64,000 nucleotides of DNA. Source: Heliocidaris erythrogramma (taxonomy: Eukaryota > Echinodermata > Echinoidea > Camarodonta > Echinometridae). Made by a program: the position numbers and the translations under genes. Positions 23,050 to 34,639 of the stretch are shown piece by piece. Under the pieces are notes generated by a model. The model made no database searches, was not told the DNA's origin, and saw only the letters and a program-made list of their open reading frames with translations. The number at the start of each line of letters is the position of its first letter. The first letter of the stretch is position 1. The stretch lies in NCBI GenBank assembly GCA_025617745.1, contig CM046853.1, positions 12,292,974-12,356,973 of the forward strand, read 5' to 3'.

Positions 23050-23240
23050 GGGGGGGTTATGGGGGTCCAGTTTCCCTCCGTAATTCTCTGACAAGCAAAC
23101 CCCCCCCCCCAAAAAAAAGGTTTTCATTCTAAAAGGGGGCACAACCGACAAAAGGGCGAATCCTTTATGGTCAAAATGCATACTTTTCTTCCAAAGGGGG
23201 GGGGGGGGGGCACGGACCGGAAGTGCCCCCTGGATCCGCC
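22990..23240. repeat. GT microsatellite within a poly-G repeat
   Basis: A GT run spans about 23013-23047. The flanks (GGGTCCAGTTTCCCTCC, then TTCTCTGACAAGCAAAC) match 18840-18900. It ends in GGATCCGCCAATG, a degraded CAGTGGCGGATCC terminus. Confidence 0.85.
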
Positions 23241-23719
23241 AATGTTACTAAGTATAATTTTGGAGAAAAAGGATGAATAGCAATCAAATAAGAAACTATT
23301 TCCTGAATCCTATTTTCTTCCTATAAAAAAATAGTCAGGATAGTGGATACCTTTCCCCTATTTCGAAACTATTTCACTCTCTTTTCATTCTGGATAAAAA
23401 TATTGAAATTTAAAATTGATAGTTAATATTTTTATCAGACACCACATCAACCTCTTACCATAAACGTGGGAGGCAGGGAAGGGGGCTGCACCCCTTCCCT
23501 TCCCTATAGAATTTTGAAAATATCATTCGGACAACGAGGTGCCCCGGCCCCGAATATGTAATTTTTATATGTCATCTTGTGAATTGTGATGAAGAAATCT
23601 TAATAGAGCACGTTTTTGGTCGTTCGCTCGCAAAATTTCGAAACTGGAAATGTGATGTTCAAGGCAAGAGGCATCAGCCCCCCCCCCCCCCCCCCCTTCG
23701 CAAATTGTGCCCTTATGCC

Positions 23720-23832
23720 CAGTGGCGGATCTAGCCTGGTAAGACACAATACATTCTAGGGGTCCGCTTTGTTTGTGCACAATGGCGGACCCCTAGAATG
23801 TATTGTGTCTTACCAGGCTAGATCCGCCACTG
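23720..23832. mobile_element. 113-bp perfect-arm palindromic MITE (CAGTGGCGGAT family)
   Basis: Two arms of 48 bp, identical in reverse complement, flank a 17-bp loop. Each end is CAGTGGCGGATCTAGCCTGG. It is flanked by direct repeats ATGCC (23715-23719 and 23833-23837). Copy 2 of the segment (near 33180) has only one ATGCC and no element, so the insertion and its 5-bp duplication are directly visible. Confidence 0.95.
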
Positions 23833-24090
23833 ATGCCTATGCCTCACATAATCTTTTCTCTTATACCAAATAGGAATGAAGTGAGTAAATATTTGAAGGG
23901 GATGTATCAGACTATGCCTGGGTCATGTAAGTCACACCGGCCGCAAGTAAAATATTTTATCGCTCGTTTATGTTCGTGCCTCTAACATACCCTATACGCC
24001 ATTTTCGTAATGCATTCAAATTTAATGCTTACCTCTTTGTAAAACTGCTAGTAACGAACTATTACAACAAAATGTTACAAGTCATTGTGT

Positions 24091-24203
24091 TTCAATAGTC
24101 AGAATACAGATTGCATACATTAAGTGTTGCTAGGTTAGGCAAGCCAAATGCATGTCAAACCTAGCAACGCCTAATACATGCAATTCACATTCTGACTATT
24201 GAA
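24091..24203. repeat. 113-bp inverted repeat
   Basis: TTCAATAGTCAGAAT at the left recurs as ATTCTGACTATTGAA at the right, with further complementarity through GTTGCTAGGTT / AACCTAGCAAC. The duplicated segment near 33429 retains only the left arm. Confidence 0.9.
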
Positions 24204-25519
24204 AAAGAAAAAAAAGGGCTAAGAAATATTTTTCTCAGGTGAATTTGTCACTATAGGCAAACGTGTATAAATTTGAATACATAACACAAATTGCCTATTT
24301 GTAGTAGCGTATCCATGCACGATGCAGGATAGAATAGAGCCGATGTGTGCTGCCCCTGGCGCTTTGAAGGACCCGCAGAAAATGATAAAACTTTTATATA
24401 GGTCTTACAGCAGCTGCCAGTTACATTCCGCCCCGGGTATAGGGGTGTTTATACATTTCTGGATACGCCACTAAATATTGTATTCAGAAATGACGGTTTA
24501 TAACCATTGAATGGAGGCGCCTTTAACATCTTTGTTGACCTCCATCACTTTGTTTTCAGTTACAGTACAATCACTGAAATAATGTATAATGTTCTGATAT
24601 GTGTTATGTTTTTTGTATCATTGAACAAAATATAATTTCTTAAATTTTCTTAAACTAATAAAACAAAATAATACCAAACAGCGACGCTAAACCATGCATA
24701 TGTACCAAATCGCAATGGCCGCCCACGGTCAGGATTTATTTCCATACGTGCATGAACGTCACAAAACACAACTTAGGTTTTAAAGTTGCCAACTTATTTT
24801 TTTTGTCTTCAGTATTTGAAAAGGTCTTTGAATTAATGTAAGTTTCAGTTTCAATGAGGTATTACTCCTTTGCAAAATATTATTTTGAACGGCATGTTAT
24901 TTGGAAACTGTATTTTGTGACTTTATAGCCCTCTAATGAAAAACATTAGCTTTAGAATTGGTCTCTTTCATTTTCCTCCCAACCGGAGGGGAACTTTAAC
25001 TTTGAGAAAATCTCAATGGAACGTGTTGCTAATTGCTTCTTCATGTGCTCCTGTAATGACCTTTCAAAATTTTAACACAAAATCATGCACTCGGTTTGCC
25101 TATTATTCCTCTATATACTGCACAAATACAGTATACTCCTTTATTGTGATGTGCGTTATTAACAATGGTGATTTCCGAGGGTGAGGGGATTTATTACCAA
25201 GAGCGTGATGGAAAGACCTGATCAACTGTTTTATATTTTCATGGCAGTCAAATATATTTGTCAATTTTGTTCGGACTTCTAATCCTATCAGTGAAAAAAA
25301 TAATGCTTCTCAATCACTGCAAAGCTGCATGTCATGCGGTTAAAAGCACTTAACACATTTCGGTATTTCTTGTGGATTTTGTATATTTGTTGACTTTTTA
25401 TCGCGGAGGTGCATGTCGATAAACAATTCCGTTTATTATTATCATCAGCATCATCATTATTATTTTTATTATTTTATATTATCATCATCATTACCATTAT
25501 TTTTATTTCCATTATTATC

Positions 25520-27015
25520 ACGGAGGATTTCAAGAACTATCGCCCCGTGTCTAATCTGAAATTTCTCTCGAAAGTGTTAGAGAGGATTGTTGCTGTACGT
25601 CTCCATGACCATCTTGAAGATAGCAATCTCCATGAATCTTTCCAATCAGCCTACAAAAAGCACCATGGAACAGAGACGGCTTTACTTAAGGTACATAACG
25701 ACATCTTGCAAGCTCTTGATTCCAAACAGGCTGTATTTCTAGTGCTTCTTGATATATCGTCGGCCTTCGACACTATCGATCATGACATCCTACAGCACCG
25801 ACTTTCATCTGTGGGCATTGAAAGTTGTGCCTTGTCCTGGTTTCGCTCTTATATGGATAATCGATCACAGTCCGTAAAGATCAACGACTCCGTTTCACCA
25901 GAGGTTAATCTCTCTTACGGCGTGCCACAAGGGTCAGTTTTGGGCCCGTCCCTCTTTAGTATCTACTCTACACCTCTTGCAGAGATTGCTCGATTACACG
26001 ATGTCCATGCCCACCTATATGCAGATGACACTCAGCTTTATATACCATTTAATCCTTTGGACCCTGAGAGTCTAATTAGCAGACGTCAGAAGTTGGAAAG
26101 GTGTATAGCTGAAATGAAGGCATGGATGTATTTGAACAAGCTTAAGCTCAATGATGCTAAGAGTGAATTTTTAATTATTTCATCTCAGTATCAGAAGGTT
26201 GATTTACAACACTATTCCATTCGAATTGGTGATTCACATGTATTCCTACAAATACTGCACATAATCTTGGAGTGTTATTTGATAGTAATATGACAATGAA
26301 TGATTTTGTACAAAATACATGTCAGTCAATGTATTTTCATCTACGTATAGTATCAGTAACATCAGAAAGATATTGTCAGATAAAACAGTTGCCACTAAAC
26401 TTCATGCATTTGTAATTCTCGTCTTGACTATTGCAATTCTCTTCTGTACAATGTGTCATCTTCTCAAATAGCTAAGCTACAAAGAGCACAAAATGCTACT
26501 GCCAGAATATTGTCTAGGACACGTAAAAGGGATCATATTTCATCAATTTTGAAAGGGTTACATTGGCTACCAGTCAGAGAGCGTATCAAGTATAAAATTC
26601 TGCTTATTACTTGGAGAGCATTACATGGTTCTGCCCCCTCATATATTGAAAATCTAATTTCTGAATATGTACCAACTCGCTGTCTGCGTTCTTCTGGCAA
26701 AAATCTTATTGTGGCACAAAGAACGAAATCATCTCTTGGTGACCGTGCCTTCAGAGCTGCGGCGCCTAGTTTATGGAACAACGTACCCCCTAATATCCGT
26801 TCCATAGACACTTTGGATTCTTTAAAGTTAAAATTGAAGACAGTCCTTTTTTCTAAAGCATACAGTGAAATGTAATTCAACACAGATTTGTAGTATTCTT
26901 CAGTCCATTCTCTTTCTACCTTCTTGCTTCTCTCATTTTCATCATGCGCCTCGGAATAGTTAACTAGATAGATGGCGCAATATAAGTGCGTTGTATTATT
27001 ATTATTATTATTATC
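25520..27015 (+). mobile_element. CR1/L2-type LINE, 5'-truncated
   Basis: RT starts at about 25524 with EDFKNYRPVSNLKFLSKVLE. Motif A is LLDISSAFDTIDHDI, motif B GVPQGSVLGPSLFSIY, motif C LYADDTQLYIPF. The frame shifts near 26250 and again before 26450. The C-terminal block (26453-26875) reads LQRAQNATARILSRT, LHWLPVRERIKYKILL, DRAFRAAAPSLWNNVPPNIR and stops at 26875. A 3'UTR of about 130 bp ends in an ATT repeat, as in L2-type LINEs. It is inserted in an ATT/ATC-rich site whose uninterrupted form is at about 41090-41100. Endonuclease and ORF1 are absent. Confidence 0.92.
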
Positions 27016-27122
27016 AATATTATTAGTGTTGTTATTATTTCTTGTTGTTAATTTATATTAAAAAACTTATTTGGAAAAATCTTGCAAAAACAAGAGAAGG
27101 TGAATTAGAAAGGCCCCTACTT

Positions 27123-27760
27123 CAAGCGTTCAAGTGGTGGCATTATCTTTATCTTTAACACAGATATGAAACCAGACAAAGGGAAAATAAACATTTATGT
27201 TTACCAAAAGTGAAAACTACTCAAGGCCAATTTTCTCTATCATACAGAGGGCCATTTTTGTGGAATGCACTAACTTCGGAATTAAGAGAAAAACCTTCTC
27301 CATTTTCTTTCCGGAAAGCCCTTATATCTCAATTGCTGATAGATTCTTGATAGTGATGTGTGCTATAAGTTATTTTCTTTTCTGACAATATGTAAAAGTG
27401 TATAACCAAGATTTTAATTTTCGGTCATATTTTGCTTGGTTGCTTGTTTTATTTTTTGTTCTATGTTGTTTCTTCCCACTATTTTAAATCATTTATCTCT
27501 TAATGATTAATGCTGTAAACAGACTTGTATAATACTAGTTTAGCTAAGGGATCAGACTTGATTAGCATTTATGCTATTTTTTTATTCCTTTTATCTAATC
27601 AATATCCTATGTACCTGCATATAACAATATAATGCTCTTGTAATTACCCACGCCGATGAAATCGGCAGGGTTGAAATCGGCAGGGTTATGTAAAGGGCTC
27701 CGTATGTTTGTTTGTTTGTTTGTTTTTTCTTTTTTGTTTGTTTGTTTGTTTACTAACACT
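27123..27760 (+). mobile_element. LINE C-terminal fragment and 3'UTR
   Basis: A frame near 27180-27350 reads LPKVKTTQGQFSLSYRGPFL, then WNALTSELREKPSPFSFRKA, a LINE ORF2 tail. It is followed by AT-rich 3'UTR. A short duplicated motif (CGATGAAATCGGCAGGGTTG) near 27653 and a TTTG tail (about 27708-27750) close it. The upstream RT is missing. Confidence 0.7.
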
Positions 27761-28063
27761 GACATGACTGAACACTGAATACAAATTGCTAACATTTTTT
27801 TCCTCACCACGCCACGTTCTCTGACATGTCTAATCAAATACTTTTAGGGGAGGGATGTTTCAATAATAAAATATCTTTTCAAGGTGGGGACACACAAAGT
27901 TATGACCTGGACATAGCACAATTTATTGGGGGGGGGGGGGCCGGGGAGATGTGCCTCTTGTTATGCCCTTTGAATGGCTACTGCTTACAAAAATAATCGC
28001 AACAAAACAAAACCTATATTGGGTTTACTTTTTTTTATACACAGGGGAACCAACCAGTAAAAA

Positions 28064-28630
28064 TACAGGGTTGGAAAAAAGTTTGGAATATTTTTATTCC
28101 AAGAATTATTTCTTGTCTTAAACATATCCCTCGTCATTTTAAGTTCTTCTTTGAGGTTCAAATAAAAGATATGTGTCCCTTTTTAACTTTAAAAGCACAA
28201 CATTAAAAATCAGGCTTATCACACAGTGCAGAGGTCCACTTGGAATTCGGAAGCGTATATTTGCTGTTTTTGCAAATGTCTAACGAAAAAGTTAAATAAT
28301 CAGATACAGTTTAATTGCTATACCGAAGTCCTCAAAATGACTGCAAACTGCACGTAGCTTTTTCAAAATTCCACGTGAAGTACAGAAATGTATAACAAGA
28401 TGTTCAAACACAAATAGAGCAAATCTGACAACATGTGGTTCATTGGTCAGCCATTGTAACATGTTTAACAATATTACGTAATCTTTGGTACAAGATGGAA
28501 CAGTAGACTTCATTCAACACAGTTAATCCGATTTGGATGAATTATTCATCACAATATAGTAGAAACTAGCATTTAAAATCAGACATACTCATCGCCAAAA
28601 AAATATTCCAAACTTTTTTCCAACCCTGTA
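28064..28630. mobile_element. Tc1/mariner-type MITE, copy B
   Basis: Same TACAGGG...CCCTGTA element as 8112-8658, with about 32-bp inverted ends. It is about 20 bp longer because it keeps the segment containing AGCTTTTTCAAAATTCC that copy A lost. It lies 134 bp from the left edge of GPCR segment B. Confidence 0.9.
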
Positions 28631-29258
28631 TATCTATTTCTGCAGTTTCAAGAATAATAGCGCCGCTAAGGCGTGGGTCTGCCGCCTTTGACGGCCTTTC
28701 TAGTTCAGTATGAATGTACATATGATTATTGAGAAAGATAATAAAATCCCAGTATCGTATCGTAAATGTGTTTCTACTTTGTAATGTTTTCTTTGCCAAA
28801 TAAAATAATAATGATAATAATGCTTTCCCCCTTATTTTTATCTTTAAATTTTTACTACGTCGTCCTTTCTAAGTGTCTAAATATTTGGCTTGCAAGTCTC
28901 GCCCGCTTGCCGACTTTGAGAAAGCCTTGAATTTTATTTTCTCGCAAAGACGACTGTCCCCCACCCCCACCCCGTTGAAATAGTGACTGTATGGCCATGG
29001 TAATTATTTACAATTCTTAAAACTAGCTCCTGTACGTCACCCGATACAAACCGAAAAGTGATACGTTCTCCTACACCTTGTCAACTGAGATACCGGCCAC
29101 TGCGCCCCCACTCCCAATTAATACCTGATTGGTAACAAGTTATGACGTATGTCCAGTCCGTTTATTTGAATTGTGAAGCGAATGATCGTGATGCGCTGTT
29201 TTACCACATAGACCCATGATCAAGCAAGATCATCCCTAGTCAGGTCTTCAGATAAGGT

Positions 29259-30542
29259 TTAGTTAAGCTCCATACCGAAAAGCGGTACGTTCTTTTGTGC
29301 GTTGCCCACAAAAACAGCCTTTATGGCAGAACGAAATTTGGGATAATGGGCTGCGTAGATGAAAGGGTTGATTGACGAGTTGACAAAGGTGATCAAGTTA
29401 AGAACCTGTCGGAGGGTACCTATCACGTAGGCTTTACCATATCCTCTGAAAGAGGCGACGATAAAAGCGAACTGGCTTGGAGCCCAGGATAGAATAAAGA
29501 TGACTATCACAACCAGCATCATCTTGATGACACGATTCCTAGCCAGGATGTGATAGGATTGCTTTGAACCGCGAGACATGGCTCCTCTGAGTCGACTGGA
29601 TTGTAGATGCAGTGAGATAGCCATTGCTATCTGGGAACCCATCATCAATACTGTAGGAATCACCAGACGAATGAAAAAATTGAACAAATTAATGATTTGT
29701 AATTTATAAGAATCGGAATTTGTTGGCGCACAATAGATTCGGGAAAGAACATCAGTAACAAGAAAATATGATAGAAAGTAGTAGGAACATGATAAAAACG
29801 AAAACAACCACACAACTGTGATAAAGACGTAAACCTTGCGTTTTGTGATGATTTCCTTAAAGCGTAGAGGAAAGACAACCGCTGCTAGGCGCTCAAAAGA
29901 GGCTCCCAATAGGATGTAGGTCGACGAAATGACACAGACCCAAGTCAGGGAACTAGTAGATATTATTGGGCAGTAGAGTCCTCCAAGTACTGTATCAGCC
30001 ACTTGGAGTGCTTTTGGAACTGGGACATTGCAGACTGATGTCACCATGTCAGAGACAGCTAAAGCTGCTATGAAAATATCTGTAGAGTTAGTTGTGGATT
30101 TACGAACTCCCATTACAACGACAACCAAGAGGTTTCCTAGAATGCCAGTTAGAGAAATTATTAACTGAAGGATGGTCACCCATGTCCAGGAGAATTCCCA
30201 CACCCATATAGTTGTATCCAAGGCGACCGATTCTGTAGGTAATTCGCCTGTAGTGACAGTGGTAAACTCGCTCACGTATTCTGGAATGGTTAGTAACTGA
30301 TCGGAGCCATCGGAGCTTGATGCGCTTTCGGTGGTGAATGCAGATGATGTAAGCAGAAATGTAGTCTGGGTATTCTCAGAACTCATTTCCGAAGCTTGTG
30401 GCAGCTCAGACAGTTCCTCTGCATCAGATGGATCCATCGATGGGGTTTTGTTTGTTGTATGTTCGGATGAATTAACTACGATGACCAGAAAGAGCAAGAT
30501 GATACGAAGCATTATCCGTGTTTGTTTGACTAATTTCTTCAT
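29259..30542 (-). CDS. Rhodopsin-family (class A) G protein-coupled receptor, intronless
   Basis: A 427-residue receptor, presumably at the plasma membrane. Residues 1-25 form a signal peptide, then about 90 Ser/Thr-rich extracellular residues with possible N-glycosylation at NSS (24) and NKT (31). TM1 holds GN (136-137), TM2 has LAVSD (D165), and C191 at the start of TM3 can pair with C271 in loop 2. The DRY site is ERL (217-219), TM4 has W245, TM5 P296, TM6 SWAP (352-355) instead of CWxP, TM7 NPFIY (392-396). The C-tail is short. The ATG at 30542 is chosen because it opens directly into the signal peptide. Ligand and G protein unknown; it resembles orphan peptide- or amine-like receptors that are expanded in echinoderms (inference). 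The paralogue at 10238-11514 is broken. Confidence 0.93.
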   Translation of the reverse strand: MKKLVKQTRIMLRIILLFLVIVVNSSEHTTNKTPSMDPSDAEELSELPQASEMSSENTQTTFLLTSSAFTTESASSSDGSDQLLTIPEYVSEFTTVTTGELPTESVALDTTIWVWEFSWTWVTILQLIISLTGILGNLLVVVVMGVRKSTTNSTDIFIAALAVSDMVTSVCNVPVPKALQVADTVLGGLYCPIISTSSLTWVCVISSTYILLGASFERLAAVVFPLRFKEIITKRKVYVFITVVWLFSFLSCSYYFLSYFLVTDVLSRIYCAPTNSDSYKLQIINLFNFFIRLVIPTVLMMGSQIAMAISLHLQSSRLRGAMSRGSKQSYHILARNRVIKMMLVVIVIFILSWAPSQFAFIVASFRGYGKAYVIGTLRQVLNLITFVNSSINPFIYAAHYPKFRSAIKAVFVGNAQKNVPLFGMELN

Positions 30543-30742
30543 AATTTTTCTTTGGTTAATTTTTTTTTTGCTAAATCAATGGATGAAAAGTTAGTTTTTT
30601 GAAAAGAGTTTATTTCCAGCTACAGTACGTCGAAAATGGTGACGAATCAGATTACTCTTTTTCGAACAGTTGCACCTAGAAGAACCTAAAGGAGTAAAGA
30701 AAGGGGAAAATACGTATAAGCTTTGACTTCCCAGTGTATATG

Positions 30743-31567
30743 TACGGAAGCGTTAAAGTGCCATTCGACTTGAAGACTTAATTTATGTCGCCATGTTGAC
30801 TTATAATTCTTGGGAAGTCGACTTGGCAAGATATATATCTCGCCATGACGACATATTTTGGGAAGTCCACTTGGCAAGATAATATATCTCGCCTACGGAA
30901 GCGTTAAAGTGCCATTCGACTTGACGACTTGTCGAGATATTTTATCTCGACAAGTCGACTTAATATCCATATTTTGTCGACTTGTAAAGATATTTATCTT
31001 ACCAGTCCACTTAATAACTTTTATAAGTCGACATGGCGATATAAATTATCTTGCCAAGTCGACTAAACAAAAACAATTATGTCATCATGGCGACATATAT
31101 TATCTTGCCAAGTCAACTTCCCAAAAATTATAGGTCGACACGGCGACATAAATTATCTTACTAAGTCGACTTAACAAAAATACATGTCGTCATGGCGAGA
31201 TATATTATCTTGCCAAGTCGACTTCCCAAAAATTATAAGTGGACAGGGCGACATAAATTATCTTACCAAGTCGACTTAACAAAAATACATGTCGTCATGG
31301 CGAGATATATTATCTTGCCAAGTCGACTTCCCAAAAATTATAAGTCAACATGGCGACATAAATTATCTTACCAAGTCGACTTAACAAAAAAATTATGTCG
31401 TCATGGCGAGATATATTATCTTGCCAAGTCGACTTCCCAAAAATTGTAAGTCGACATGGTTAGATAAATATCTTTACAAGTCGACAAAATATGGATATTA
31501 AGTCGACTTGTCGAGATAAAATATCTCGACAAGTCGTCAAGTCGAATGGCACTTTAACGCTTCCGTA
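30743..31567. mobile_element. Foldback element with 105-bp internal tandem repeats
   Basis: Ends are TACGGAAGCGTTAAAGTGCC and its reverse complement. The main unit (30894-31567) has inverted arms of about 108 bp (30894-31001 / 31460-31567). Inside are units starting ATGTCRTCATGGCGA at 31079, 31184, 31289 and 31395, period 105-106 bp, each made of two related halves around AAGTCGACTT. A left-end fragment (30743-30893) sits directly in front. Because 105 is divisible by 3, long repeat-coded frames appear; they are not genes. GPCR segment A has no element at this site. Confidence 0.93.
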
Positions 31568-32756
31568 TATAGGCCTATGGGCATGATGGGTGACATTACA
31601 CTTAACTTAAATTGAAGAATAGAAATAGGTATGAGTACATGCTACATAGCTGAGACTCCACGCACCCGTTGCAAAATATTATGACGGACTATTATGATGT
31701 AAATCATTTATGAGAGGTCAACGGTTTGAAAATTTAAAAAAATAAAAAGTATGCAAAATTATTTTTCGATGAATATAATATTTGTATAGAACAAATATGA
31801 AATACTGATAGGAATAGTGGAAGTAGGGACACACAGAGACTAATAAAAATAGGCCTAAATAATAGAGGATGAATGAATCATGAATTGTAAATTAAGTAAA
31901 TGACTAAGATGGTAAACAAAATATTTTAAACTTAATTTTCACAGACCATTGTTTTTAAAGGAAGACATTTTTAATGGAGAGGCAATTACATTTAATTTTG
32001 AGCTAAATTCAGGAAGAAGAGCGAGTCAATAGTGTCATAAAATTTAATTGAAATCATTAGAATTGTGCAATTTCGTGCAACAGATTTGTATATCAGTTCT
32101 GGGTTAGCTCTATACTTTGAAAGTATGTATTTGCTTCATAAATTATAATAATTATGCCTTTTATATGCAACGTTGTATGTGGTATTCTCATATTATTTTA
32201 AATTAAACTTAGTGATAGAAATATCCATTTGAGATAGAACTTACCTATGGTAAACTGAAAAAAAAACCCAAACGATATCTGCGTAGAGTTGATGTGAATA
32301 GGCCAGGCTGGCTTGCATTGCACTTATATGTACGTTTTAGTATGATCATCCGCGTAGCCGCACTATCCACCCATACTACCCACCCTTCCCCACACCCACA
32401 CCCACACACACACCCTAACGTGAATGACGTATACGGACACATGCACGCTCGCGCACAAGTCGTTTTGGTATATTTCCATGAAAATATAAAATTTAAAGCT
32501 TTTGTAATTTCAGTAAAGCAGTTTGTTCATCAATTCTTTTTTTTTTAACCGATTTTACCTGATGAATAGAGTGACGTCACGATTACCGCCCATGTATACA
32601 TGCATATATTTTAGATAAATAGCAGTTTGTATTCATTATTAGCATGATTAGCGATTTGATTAGGCCAATATTTAAAGAAAGTTTTCTTTGATTAAATTTC
32701 GTCTTATTGAAAGAATGAATGAAAATTACCTTTACTAAGTATCTTGGAGTAAAATG

Positions 32757-33546
32757 ATGAATAGCAATCAAATAAGAAACTATTTCCTAAATCCTATTTT
32801 CTTCCTATAGTCAGGATAGTGGATACTTTTCCTCTATTTCGAAACTATTTCACTCTCTTTTTCCTGGATAAAAATGTTGAAATTTAAAATTGAAAGTTAA
32901 GATTTCTATCAGACACCACATCAACCTCTTACCATAAACGTGGGAGGCAGGGAAGGGGGCTGCACCCTTCCCTAGAATTTTGAAAATACCATTCGGACAA
33001 CGAGGTGACCCGGCCCCGAATATGTAATTTTTATATTTCATCTTGTGAATTTTGATGAAGAAATCTTAATAGAGCGTCATGCATGTTTTTGCTCGTTTGC
33101 TCGCAAAATTTCGAAACTGGAAATGTGATGTTCAAGGCAAGAGGCATCAGCCCCCCCCCCCTTCGCAAATTGTGCCCTTATGCCTATGCTCTTTTCTCTT
33201 TTCTCTAATAACAAATAACAAATAGGAATGAAGTGAGAAAATATTTGAAGGGTTGTATCAGACTATGACTGGGTCAGGTAAGTTACACCGGCCGCAAATA
33301 GAATATTTTATCGCTCGTTTATGTTCGTGCCTGTAACATACCCTATACGCCATTTTCGTAAAGCTTACCTCTTTGTCAAACTCCTAGTAACGAACTATTA
33401 CAACAAACTGTTACAAGTCATTGTGTTTCAATAGTCAGAATGCAGATTGCATACATTAAGTGTTGCTAGGTTAGGCAAGTCATTTCGTAAAATTTCTTAA
33501 ACTAATAACAAATAATAACAAAATGCGACGCTAAACCATGCATATG
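32757..33546. repeat. Duplicated non-coding segment, copy 2 left part
   Basis: Matches 23270-24700. It lacks the 113-bp palindromic MITE and about 480 bp present in copy 1 after the half-palindrome near 33429. It continues at 40261 after the 6.7-kb insertion. Confidence 0.9.
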
Positions 33547-34639
33547 TCGTCTGTTTGGAGCCAGAAGGGCGTTAACTCATTTTGGCGATTCCGAGATAAT
33601 CGCGTTTAAAGATTTGGACGTGTATAAAAGCTAAAATAGCGATTTAAATGATTTTTTTTTTAGGTTAACTGAAATAAACTACTAAAATGACTTGGCAACT
33701 GAAATATTTTGCTGAAATTGATTGATTAATTCGTTTTAGGGCCAAAATAGTGTTAGCGCCCTTCTGGTTCGGAGAGAAATGGTGAATATTTTGCGGCCAC
33801 AACGCCGCTAACGCGTTAACGCCCTTCTGGCTCAGAAACATTGTGATGATTTTGCGCGCGCGCAAGGGCGTTAATACGTTATTTATACACGCTATACATT
33901 GGAAATGCGCCGTATTCAGCCTTCTACTGCGTTGTCATGGCAATTTTCTGTGTCTGTTCAGTTATATTCTAGATTTAACAGTCATAATGCACAGAAATCA
34001 ATTCCTTATAAAGAAATAAAACAATATTCAAGCGTTTAGAAGTTATATTTCTTTTCCATGGAGCTGTGATTTCACGATTACGATGCTCAATATTCAAACA
34101 GTTTTTGAAAGGTGAAAGCATGCGATGAAGCATAATGCTTACGATCCATTCCCCCTTTTCTACTTTCCCGATGTAGGTTTTGATAATTGGAAAAGGGATA
34201 GATAAAAATTCGAGGACAATTTTCCTCTTTCGTTCTGGAAATTCTTTTCTTGCGGACGGCAGTCTGTTCACTCATCAGAACCTATTTCTACTGGTCTACC
34301 CTCATTACACTAAGTACGATTGTTATTTTTGAAAGCTCACACTTGGCGAAAAAAAATCCTTGCAAACAGTTCAACCCACCTGGTCCACTCATCTTTCTTT
34401 CTTCCTTTTTTCACTTCTTTGAATATTTAACTTTAGCAAACTTCCTTGGGATAAGATATTACACTATTTCTGATAACCATATCAATATTCCCCGCATCCA
34501 TATTTTTTTTCATTTAAGGGAAATTTAGCTTCTTCCATATGTATCATTCTGCTTAACCCATTTCTTAATATTCATTCACTATTCCCCCCCCCCAAAAAAA
34601 AAAATAAACAACACAACAAAACACTAAAACAAAAACAAA

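Larger units (their letters stand above)
23270..25519. repeat. Duplicated non-coding segment, copy 1
   Basis: It aligns with 32757-33546 and then 40261-41100. Landmarks are ATGAATAGCAATCAAATAAG, ACCATAAACGTGGGAGGCAG and GCGACGCTAAACCATGCATA. The segment includes the uninterrupted sequence CATATGTACCAAATCGCAAT at 24697-24716, which is the empty site of the 6.7-kb insertion in copy 2. Copy 1 resumes at 27016-27122 after a LINE insertion. No exon recognised. Confidence 0.9.
28764..32374. repeat. Segmental duplication copy B (intact GPCR and flanks)
   Basis: Counterpart of 9743-12475. It carries the functional-looking GPCR and, downstream in plus coordinates, the foldback insertion at 30743-31567 that copy A lacks. 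Confidence 0.92.

Noticed and set aside
28650-28700. GC-rich palindromic stretch near the MITE copy B end
   Set aside because: Too short and irregular to call a terminator or RNA gene.
30858-31449. Repetitive frames of about 85-91 codons in the foldback element
   Set aside because: They exist because the repeat period is 105 bp, a multiple of three, and repeat units lack stops in that phase.
33975-34275. Two overlapping minus-strand frames of 98 and 62 codons near the left end of the 6.7-kb element
   Set aside because: No motif of any transposase or other family is visible, and both frames look equally plausible, which argues for chance.
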